Program-made: the position numbers and the translations under genes
Shown: piece by piece, positions 57,580 to 64,000 of the stretch
How positions within the stretch are numbered: position 1 is the first letter of the stretch
How the letters are laid out: each line of letters opens with the position of its first letter
Notes under the pieces: generated by a model
Told to the model about the DNA's origin: nothing
The model's input: only the letters and a program-made list of their open reading frames with translations
Databases searched by the model: none
Origin: Candidatus Nitrotoga sp. LAW
GTDB taxonomy: Bacteria > Pseudomonadota > Gammaproteobacteria > Burkholderiales > Gallionellaceae
Length of the DNA: 64,000 bases
NCBI GenBank assembly: GCA_003402315.1
Contig: QFXI01000009.1
Span: 62,001 to 126,000 of the forward strand
Direction of reading: 5' to 3'

Positions 57580-57737
57580 TATGTACATCCTACGGGTAAC
57601 GTACTTACTTGCGTTTTATCAATAACACCACCCTGTAGCTTGTATGTTTCCGCAAAACTCAGCGCTGGGGCGAAACCCGAAGTATGTGCGCAATCCCCGT
57701 CTATTTGAACCTGCAATTCTGTCTTGTTAATATTCAT
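57579..57737 (-). CDS. 52-codon ORF coupled to the TusA-like gene
   Basis: Directly upstream of the TusA-like gene a frame from an ATG at 57737 encodes 52 residues: MNINKTELQVQIDGDCAHTS at the start, ALSFAETYKLQGGVIDKTQV in the middle, ending LPVGCT. Its TAA stop overlaps the downstream ATG by one base, as in coupled genes. Ribosome site weak (AAAG). Not a family I know. Two cysteines near the ends could be functional in a sulfur-relay context, but that is speculation. Confidence 0.4.
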   Translation of the reverse strand: MNINKTELQVQIDGDCAHTSGFAPALSFAETYKLQGGVIDKTQVSTLPVGCT

Positions 57738-57956
57738 AATCTTTACGGTTAATGATTTTTTCAGTGTTTAAACAAACTATTGCAATCATTAGGCAGCACA
57801 TGTGCAGTAGCAGTAGCAACATTTACAAGCTTACCTCCAACACACGGTCATTATACCTTGCGAATAAGGAAACACGGGCATCCCCGCCTGAATGCCACTT
57901 TGAAATCCTGCGCTCCAAGCGTGGGAACCACCGAGCAAAGCAGGTATCATATTGTC

Positions 57957-59378
57957 ATGAAAAATTTGCTGTACATAGTGCTCTACGCATGGTCAATATT
58001 GTGCCGCGCTGAAGGTTTGCCCGATTTAGGCGACGTATCGCAGGAGGCTATGACACCGCAACAAGAACGAAAAATCGGCGAACAGAGTATGTTTGAAATC
58101 CGCTCCGATAAAGACTACCTTGATGATGCTGAAATCAACGATTATCTTAATCAGCTTGGATATCAATTGGTTTCCAACAGCAACGAACCAAGCCAGGAGT
58201 TTGAATTCTTTGCCCTCAACGACAACACCATCAACGCTTTCGCGCTACCCGGCGGCTTCATTGGAGTAAACACCGGGCTGATACTCATGGCACAAAGCGA
58301 GTCTGAACTCGCCTCAGTGTTGGGCCACGAAATCGCACACGTCACCCAGCATCACTTAGCACGTATGGTAGCGGGCCAGAAGATCGACTCAGTCGCCGCC
58401 ATAGCCGCTCTTGCAGTGGCGATCCTGGCGGCACGCAGCAACCCGCAAACCTCACAGGCCGCCATAGTAGGGATGCAAGCCGGCTCTATCCAACGGCAAT
58501 TGAACTTTACCCGCATTCATGAACAGGAAGCGGACCGTATCGGCCTCAGCACTTTGAAAAAAGCAGGCTTTGATCCGCACGCCATGCCCATTTTTTTCGA
58601 ACGCTTGCAAAAATCCACACGCCTGCTGGACAACAGTATGCCGACTTACCTGCGCACCCATCCGATCACCAGCGACCGCATCGCCGATGTCGCTAACCGC
58701 GTACAGCAGACCCCTTATCGCTTGGTTGCTGACAGCCTCAGTTTCCAGCTGGTGCGTGCCAAACTTCGGGCCATGCAGAAAAACTCACAGGAAACGGTAA
58801 CTTTTTTCAAAAATGCGATTGGGGAGCAAAAACATGGCAATCAGACAGCCCAGCGTTACGGCCTGGTGCTGGCACTGATGCGCGCGGGACAAATCACACG
58901 CGCCACGCAGGAATTTACCCCTTTACAAACACTGGCATCACAAAATCCGATGATCGCGACGCTGGCCGGACAAATAAAGCGTATGAATAAGAGCAACACA
59001 AACATTGCTGAATTCTACCGTAGCGCCACACAGAGTTTTCCACAACACCGGGCACTAGCCTATGATTATGTCGAGCTGTTACTGGAAGCCAAACGTTTTG
59101 AAGACGCGCTCAAATTACTCAACGAACAACTTATCACCCATCCCAATGATTTGCGTCTGCATGAGCTACTGGCGCGCAATTACGCGGCATTAGGCAAACG
59201 GCAAGAAGAGCACCACGCACTAGCCTACACTTACATTCTGCGCGGTAACTTGCTCAATGCAATTGAACAACTGGAATTAGCCAAGAGCGCGGGTACCGAT
59301 TTTCACGAGCTGTCGATTATTGAAAGTGAACTGAAGCAGTTCAAGGAAATCGCGGCGGCGCGGGCAAAGAAGAATTGA
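57957..59378 (+). CDS. Periplasmic M48 metalloprotease with TPR domain (BepA-like)
   Basis: 473-residue protein resembling BepA/YfgC, which quality-controls outer-membrane protein and LptD assembly. Signal peptide (LLYIVLYAWSILCRAEG), peptidase domain with the zinc motif HEIAHVTQHH (His124, Glu125, His128) and the downstream Glu in IHEQEADRIG, preceded by INAFALPGGFIGVNTGL. The C-terminal half (from about residue 265) is a TPR array. The frame is open to 57780, but the ATG at 57957 starts the signal peptide. Confidence 0.92.
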   Translation: MKNLLYIVLYAWSILCRAEGLPDLGDVSQEAMTPQQERKIGEQSMFEIRSDKDYLDDAEINDYLNQLGYQLVSNSNEPSQEFEFFALNDNTINAFALPGGFIGVNTGLILMAQSESELASVLGHEIAHVTQHHLARMVAGQKIDSVAAIAALAVAILAARSNPQTSQAAIVGMQAGSIQRQLNFTRIHEQEADRIGLSTLKKAGFDPHAMPIFFERLQKSTRLLDNSMPTYLRTHPITSDRIADVANRVQQTPYRLVADSLSFQLVRAKLRAMQKNSQETVTFFKNAIGEQKHGNQTAQRYGLVLALMRAGQITRATQEFTPLQTLASQNPMIATLAGQIKRMNKSNTNIAEFYRSATQSFPQHRALAYDYVELLLEAKRFEDALKLLNEQLITHPNDLRLHELLARNYAALGKRQEEHHALAYTYILRGNLLNAIEQLELAKSAGTDFHELSIIESELKQFKEIAAARAKKN

Positions 59379-59414
59379 TATGCCATTTCTATCCAACATC
59401 CGTAATTCTATTAC

Positions 59415-61055
59415 TTATGGAGGAGTATTTTTTTGTTGCCGCTGGTTTAATGCTATGATAATGCAAGCTTCCTTCAATCCCAACTGACAGCTTCTCTCCA
59501 TTTGCTGTACCGACCCGGCCATATCACGCAAATTTTTTAAAACGAAACTTTTCCCATAATAAGCACTGGCATTTTTAGGATTGCCAGCAATCACTTTATC
59601 AAACTCTGCCAGCGCTTCCGAATACCGTCCTGAGTTTGAATATGCGGAAGCCAACGCAATATTCACCTCCGGATAAGTTGAATTAATTGCCAACGATTTT
59701 TTATAGTCGGCAATGGCCACATTCCAATTTTTGGCCTTAGCCGAAGCTTGTGCGCGAATGAAATAGGTACGATGGGCACCGAGGCGATCTTCGCCATGCA
59801 ATAAGCGCACCGCGTCATCCCACAGACGATATTGATCCGCAAACACCCATAACCGATTCCATGCCAGCGGTACGAATAGAAAAACCACTAATGTACCAAC
59901 CAGTATAGTTTTTCGGCTAGGGAGTGAACTAAGCACTAACGGCAATAACAACATATAGCCAGGCAACCATAAATAACTGCGATACAGCACAAAAATTTCC
60001 TGAATACGTATGCTTGAAAATTCTGCCATGAAGTAACACCACGGATACAACAAAGCCAACCCCAATAAGGCGGCACGCCCACCGCGAAACAAAGAAACCA
60101 GCGCAAATGCGCCGTAAACGACAAAAGCAACCAGACCGACCCAGCTTGTCCACTCTTTCCAAGCAAGAATAAATGACTCGCGCATATCCAGCGACATCCA
60201 GGCGGGATTAGGAACTAGCATTAATAAGCAATATTTGAAAAAAAGCCCAGCCTGCGTCAACACGCTCAGCAAGTGCAACGCTGACGTTCCCTGAAGCAGC
60301 GCTTGCTCCCCAAACAATGCCGCCGCATCCATCTCATAAGGCACACCAAATATACCTTTTATGCGCAGCACAACAAACAGCCCAACCAATGCAAACCCTA
60401 ACCAAGTTACCAGCAAGACACGTAACGAAAGTTTATTCTGGGCTTGAATCGCCAAGGTCAAAGGTAACAATATGGCGGGCGCCATCAAGCTGTGTTCCTT
60501 ACTGAACAGTGCTAGAAAATACGCCATGACTGCTAGCGCCATATAGCGTTTGTCGCCCTCCAGCAAACCACGTATATAGGCTAATTGCATAACCAATGTA
60601 AACATGGTCGCCATCAAAATGCTGCGCTGTATCAGATAGCCTACGCCATAAACAGCTAACGGATGACATGCGAATATGAGTGCTCCCAACCACGCGCCCC
60701 AATTCGCGATATTTTCTTTGTTCACATCAGTGATAAATAGCTTGATCCACATCCGTAATACCAACAACAACAACAACACATTCACACCATGCAACAATAA
60801 ATTCTGTACGCGAAAAACAGGTGGGGCCTCACCGAAAAATACCCAGGTAACGCCAAATGTTGTATAGGGAAACCAGCGTAAATCCAAATGAAACAGTGTA
60901 TTGGCGTAATGATCTATGACTGAATTAAAAAATGAAATGTCATCGAATACCAAGGGGTTATTCAAAAAAGGAACATACACCACAACAACCAACAGCACCA
61001 AAAATAGGGCTTTGACTCGGTCACGCGGGTAAACAAGGTTATGAAAAAAACTCAT
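59415..61055 (-). CDS. Polytopic membrane protein with TPRs, candidate pilin glycosyltransferase
   Basis: 546 residues with about eleven membrane helices and a C-terminal TPR region (from about residue 430: KNWNVAIADYKKSLAINSTY, SGRYSEALAEFDKVIAGNPK). The first loop has the acidic NNPLVFDDISFF, typical of GT-C glycosyltransferases with a catalytic Asp after helix 1; FSKEHSLMAPAI is also typical of the O-mannosyltransferase TMTC-like group. It lies 115 bases downstream of the pilin gene on the same strand, past a terminator hairpin. Pilin O-glycosylation is a reasonable inference but is not demonstrated by the sequence. Confidence 0.6.
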   Translation of the reverse strand: MSFFHNLVYPRDRVKALFLVLLVVVVYVPFLNNPLVFDDISFFNSVIDHYANTLFHLDLRWFPYTTFGVTWVFFGEAPPVFRVQNLLLHGVNVLLLLLVLRMWIKLFITDVNKENIANWGAWLGALIFACHPLAVYGVGYLIQRSILMATMFTLVMQLAYIRGLLEGDKRYMALAVMAYFLALFSKEHSLMAPAILLPLTLAIQAQNKLSLRVLLVTWLGFALVGLFVVLRIKGIFGVPYEMDAAALFGEQALLQGTSALHLLSVLTQAGLFFKYCLLMLVPNPAWMSLDMRESFILAWKEWTSWVGLVAFVVYGAFALVSLFRGGRAALLGLALLYPWCYFMAEFSSIRIQEIFVLYRSYLWLPGYMLLLPLVLSSLPSRKTILVGTLVVFLFVPLAWNRLWVFADQYRLWDDAVRLLHGEDRLGAHRTYFIRAQASAKAKNWNVAIADYKKSLAINSTYPEVNIALASAYSNSGRYSEALAEFDKVIAGNPKNASAYYGKSFVLKNLRDMAGSVQQMERSCQLGLKEACIIIALNQRQQKNTPP

Positions 61056-61087
61056 TCAGCACACCAATGTAATATGAGTTATTCACG

Positions 61088-61118
61088 AAAAAACCCGCGA
61101 TCCATTACAGAACGCGGG
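61088..61118 (-). terminator. Rho-independent terminator of pilA
   Basis: CCCGCG and CGCGGG arms (61094-61099 and 61113-61118) with a 13-base loop, followed on the minus strand by six T. It separates pilA from the downstream glycosyltransferase-like gene. Confidence 0.85.
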
Positions 61119-61170
61119 CCTTCAGAAAGTCATCAATCCTACAATTCAAAATCTTGGTTCGGGGATGTTT

Positions 61171-61641
61171 TTATTTCCACTTGGATATGACGTTATTCAA
61201 AACTGAATCAGTAGTAACACTTGAAGTAACCGCCCAAGTTACACCTGTCGCTGAAGGTGTTGGAGTCCAAGTGAGAACCGCGCCGTCGAGTGCGGTCTTA
61301 ATGCAACCAGTACATAGAGTGACTCCGATAGCGCCAGTTGTAGTTGCTAAAGCATAGCTTACAACTTCTGTGGTTTTTGTTGGTCCTGTTGAACCCAATC
61401 CCAAGCCCCTTGTATTCCAATCCCCACCATCAGCTAAGGCAAAATTAGGCGTAGCACCGTTTTCCTGAATATACATGGCAACCGCAAGCTTAATCGGATC
61501 CACAGCGGTCGCGACTTTTGCAAGCTTAGCCTTCACCACGTAATCCTGATAAGCGGGGATCGCTACCGCCGCGAGAATACCGATGATCGCGACCACGATC
61601 ATTAATTCGATCAAGGTAAAACCTTTTTGCATTTGTTTCAT
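61171..61641 (-). CDS. pilA: Type IV pilin, major subunit PilA-like
   Basis: 156-residue prepilin with a short positive leader MKQMQKG cleaved before Phe: [20 protein letters not shown] with Glu5 and the long hydrophobic alpha-1N helix, then [16 protein letters not shown]. The C-terminal part is Thr/Ser-rich. The only cysteines form CTGC (four residues) well before the end, unlike the wide disulfide-bounded D-loop of most betaproteobacterial pilins. Start: ATG 61641 with AAGGAG upstream; the frame open to 61764 is not used. Expression is probably sigma-54 dependent. Followed by a terminator. Confidence 0.95.
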   Translation of the reverse strand: MKQMQKGFTLIELMIVVAIIGILAAVAIPAYQDYVVKAKLAKVATAVDPIKLAVAMYIQENGATPNFALADGGDWNTRGLGLGSTGPTKTTEVVSYALATTTGAIGVTLCTGCIKTALDGAVLTWTPTPSATGVTWAVTSSVTTDSVLNNVISKWK

Positions 61642-61699
61642 GATTGAGACTCCTTCAAGAGTTAAAAATTTGGTACACAAGGTGTGCGGTTTACTACAA

Positions 61700-61714
61700 G
61701 CAGGATTCATGCCA
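61700..61714 (-). promoter_or_regulatory. Sigma-54 (-24/-12) promoter of pilA
   Basis: On the minus strand TGGCATGAATCCTGC fits the RpoN consensus TGGCAYG-N4-YTGC with correct spacing between the GG and GC dinucleotides. It ends 59 bases before the pilA ATG. Type IV pilin genes are commonly transcribed by sigma-54 with the PilSR two-component system. Confidence 0.7.
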
Positions 61715-61817
61715 GTACATAATTTCCTCCAGCCATCACCGTCTAAACCCGGCTCGCCTAACAAACCAGAAAGGCTTTAAAATTTCACATTGAAGAGAGA
61801 AGCCGATTTACGTCAGG

Positions 61818-61840
61818 AAAGTGACGGTTTTTGTCACTTT
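61818..61840. promoter_or_regulatory. Palindrome upstream of pilA, candidate activator site
   Basis: AAAGTGAC and GTCACTTT form a perfect 8-bp inverted repeat separated by seven bases. It sits 104-140 bases upstream of the sigma-54 promoter, the distance expected for an enhancer-binding protein such as PilR. Binding is inferred from position only. Confidence 0.45.
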
Positions 61841-62174
61841 AGATTTTCGCATAAGGGACAATGCAAAAAGACCATGTAATCCACTATCAGCTCTGAGAGA
61901 GGTCATGATTGTGTCAGCGTCGGATTTGGGAACTCTTGAGCACAGCATGTACCACTATTGCTTTTCGAGTACTATCGCCGGAAAACCACTACTCATTGGC
62001 TCAAATATATTTTTTCGCGCAACAAAGACTATTGTGACCGCAATTTTATCCAGTCAGCGCAAATGATAATCATCTGGACGATTTACTTCTTCTAAGGGAG
62101 GTTGAAAAAAGTAAATACGCTCATCCTACGATAGACTCAAGACGGACGGATTTATTTCTTCTACGTGTGCCGTG
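61841..62174. other. Intergenic region upstream of pilA
   Basis: About 330 bases between the PilB-like ATPase gene and the pilA control region. One short plus-strand frame is not convincing. ATGATAATCAT at 62062-62072 resembles the core of a Fur site but lacks the flanks. Confidence 0.4.
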
Positions 62175-64000
62175 TTACTTCATGCAGACGACACGCACCT
62201 GATGCATGTCGGTGATGCCGGATAATACTTTTTCAATGCCATCTTGCTTCAGGGTGCGCATGCCGTCATTGAGTGCATTAGCAAACATTTCCGCGACGCG
62301 GGCATGTTCCTGTATATTCTTTTTTATTAGATCGGTACCCACCATCAACTCATGTAAACCCACCCGTCCGCGATAGCCTGTGCCGGAGCAATCTTCACAA
62401 CCAACCGGCTCATACAGCGTGAATCTCCCCATTTCATCAGCGAACAGCCTGACCCATTCGGCATACAGTGCTTTATAAGCAGCGTTGGTATCCTGCCTCC
62501 AGGATGCGCAGTTCATAAGCTCGGTCGAATATTCAGCAAGCAATGATTTAAGCTCATCTTGAGTAGCGGTATGTGGTTTCTTGCACTTCTTACATAAACG
62601 TTTGGCTAAACGTTGCGCCAGAACACCTAACAGTGCATCGGAAAAATTAAATGGATCCATGCCCATATCCAATAATCGCACAATAGATTCCGGCGCACTG
62701 TTAGTGTGCAGGGTGGCAAACACCAAATGACCGGTAAGCGAGGCTTCTATGCCAATGGAAACCGTTTCCTTGTCGCGCATTTCACCCACCATAATCACGT
62801 CCGGGTCAGCGCGCAAAAAGGCCCTCATAATGGTAGCGAAATCCATGCCAGCCTTCTTGTTGATCTGCACTTGGCGCAAGCCCTTCTGCGTAATTTCTAC
62901 CGGATCTTCGGCCGTCCAGATTTTGGTCTCAGGCTTATTAATGTGGCCGAGCACGGAATGCAAAGTGGTCGTTTTACCGGATCCGGTCGGACCACATACA
63001 AAAAATAGGCCATAAGGTTTGCTGATTACCGTTTTCAGGGTTTCAAGGTTTCGTGCCGACAAGCCCAATTCATTGAGCTTTATCGGCTCGCCGGTAGCCA
63101 AAATACGCATCACGATGTCTTCCATGCCACCCTGGGAGGGAATGGTAGCAACACGCAACTCAATATCCAGAGGACCATATTTATTAAACTTAATTTTGCC
63201 GTCCTGCGGTTTGCGTTTTTCCGAGATATCAAGGTCGCACATGATTTTGATACGTGTAACCAGCGCACTCCGGAAAGATGATGGCACTTCGATATAAGGT
63301 AGCAGCGAACCATCCTTGCGCAAACGAATCACAGTTTTGCCCTTGCCCGGTGCGGGTTCGACATGAATATCAGAAGCACCCATTTTGTGGGCATCCATGA
63401 TGATCTTATTAACCAGCTTAACCAGTTCATTGTCTGCCGCCTCACTTACATCCTCCTGGGCAACATCATCAATCTCTTCTTCATCTCCTCCCATAGCGGA
63501 AAGCATCTCATCCATTGATGTGTCGTCCATTTCCGAGCCACTGGACATGCCACCGCCCCCACCTCCGCCAAAGAATAAATTGAGGGTTGCATTGAATTCG
63601 CGCTGCGAACAAACCCTGTAAACCAGTCGACTCCTCGAAAAAACGTTATTAACCACGCGTGAGGTTTGTATCCACTCAGGATCAGTGGTAAGTATCACCA
63701 AGCCTTCACTAACTTCATCTATCGGCACCCACTGGCTGCTTTCTATATATTCCCGTTTTAAATTTTTGAGTAAATCAGACGGTTTGGCGCGATCAGCCTT
63801 AAACGGTTCGTAGGGCACGCCAAAAAAAAGTGCAAGCGATTTACCAAGCGCGGCCGGTTTAACCTGAAAATCGTCGAGCAATACATCCTCAACATCAGCA
63901 TTTTTGCGCCGTGCTGTGGACACAGCGAGATTCAACTCATCGGCAGATAAAACCGCGTCATAAATCAAATGATCATATTTGGTTTTAACAGTAGGTTGCT
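62175..64000 (-). CDS. Type IV pilus / type II secretion assembly ATPase (PilB/GspE family), N-terminus outside window
   Basis: Secretion-type AAA ATPase powering pilus extension or secretion. The frame remains open to the window edge, so the N-terminus is missing; an internal TTG at 63968 is the only start-like codon near the edge. Visible: an MshEN/T2SSE N-domain, a Gly-rich linker (FFGGGGGGGMSSGSEMDD), LVNKIIMDAHKMGASDIHVE, Walker A GPTGSGKTTT, Asp box AEDPVE, Walker B PDVIMVGEMRD, His box FATLHTNSAPE, and zinc cysteines LCKKCKKPH and CEDCSGTGYRGR. At least 608 residues. Close to pilA, which supports a pilus role. Confidence 0.92.
   Translation of the reverse strand, partial: QPTVKTKYDHLIYDAVLSADELNLAVSTARRKNADVEDVLLDDFQVKPAALGKSLALFFGVPYEPFKADRAKPSDLLKNLKREYIESSQWVPIDEVSEGLVILTTDPEWIQTSRVVNNVFSRSRLVYRVCSQREFNATLNLFFGGGGGGGMSSGSEMDDTSMDEMLSAMGGDEEEIDDVAQEDVSEAADNELVKLVNKIIMDAHKMGASDIHVEPAPGKGKTVIRLRKDGSLLPYIEVPSSFRSALVTRIKIMCDLDISEKRKPQDGKIKFNKYGPLDIELRVATIPSQGGMEDIVMRILATGEPIKLNELGLSARNLETLKTVISKPYGLFFVCGPTGSGKTTTLHSVLGHINKPETKIWTAEDPVEITQKGLRQVQINKKAGMDFATIMRAFLRADPDVIMVGEMRDKETVSIGIEASLTGHLVFATLHTNSAPESIVRLLDMGMDPFNFSDALLGVLAQRLAKRLCKKCKKPHTATQDELKSLLAEYSTELMNCASWRQDTNAAYKALYAEWVRLFADEMGRFTLYEPVGCEDCSGTGYRGRVGLHELMVGTDLIKKNIQEHARVAEMFANALNDGMRTLKQDGIEKVLSGITDMHQVRVVCMK

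Noticed and set aside
62062-62072. Possible Fur box upstream of pilA
   Set aside because: Only the central ATGATAATCAT matches; the outer halves do not, and no iron gene is adjacent.

Overview
The window looks like the chromosome of a moderate-GC betaproteobacterium, most likely of the order Nitrosomonadales (Gallionellaceae-like). This is inferred from gene order and protein flavour: rpsF-priB-rpsR-rplI-dnaB, hisC-B-H-A-F-I-E followed by a HIT gene and tatABC, holC-[DUF2486-like]-valS, lptFG divergent from pepA, a PEP-CTERM protein and a type IV pilin. No rRNA, tRNA or CRISPR array was seen.

Layout. 1-8.2 kb: fbp, ubiB, dnaB, the S6/PriB/S18/L9 operon and two methyltransferase-like genes. 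8.2-14.7 kb is an accessory stretch. It holds a PEP-CTERM surface protein, a broken IS630-family element, a transposase scrap and a secreted subtilase. The subtilase is preceded by what reads as a cyclic-di-GMP class I (GEMM) riboswitch. A pair of inverted 141-bp MITE-like repeats and a Sel1-repeat protein follow. 15-25 kb: M23 peptidase-anmK, an Atm1-type ABC exporter, sucCD, galE, a second IS630 remnant and mgtE. 25.5-32.5 kb: tatABC, a HIT hydrolase and seven his genes, all on the minus strand.

33-47.8 kb is a complete type II cellulose locus, split into two convergent units. bcsB-bcsZ-bcsC runs on the plus strand and dgkA-bcsE-bcsF-bcsQ-bcsA-bcsG on the minus strand; their stop codons abut. 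bcsF is a 56-codon gene. dgkA at the head of the bcsG unit suggests that diacylglycerol left by phosphoethanolamine transfer onto cellulose is recycled locally. BcsA carries a PilZ domain and BcsE is a c-di-GMP-binding family, so the riboswitch-protease unit and cellulose export plausibly answer to the same second messenger.

47.8-49.7 kb is a decayed, AT-rich stretch. It has a Fur-box-like palindrome ahead of an unrecognised 106-aa protein, a degraded reading frame and the N-terminal scrap of a phage-type integrase. 49.7-59.4 kb: lptFG, pepA, holC, a valS reading frame fused to an upstream DUF2486-like domain, a TusA-like protein coupled to a 52-codon ORF, and a BepA-like M48 protease. 59.4-64 kb: a multi-spanning TPR protein (possible pilin glycosyltransferase), the type IV pilin with a sigma-54 promoter and a distal palindrome, and a PilB/GspE ATPase cut by the window edge.
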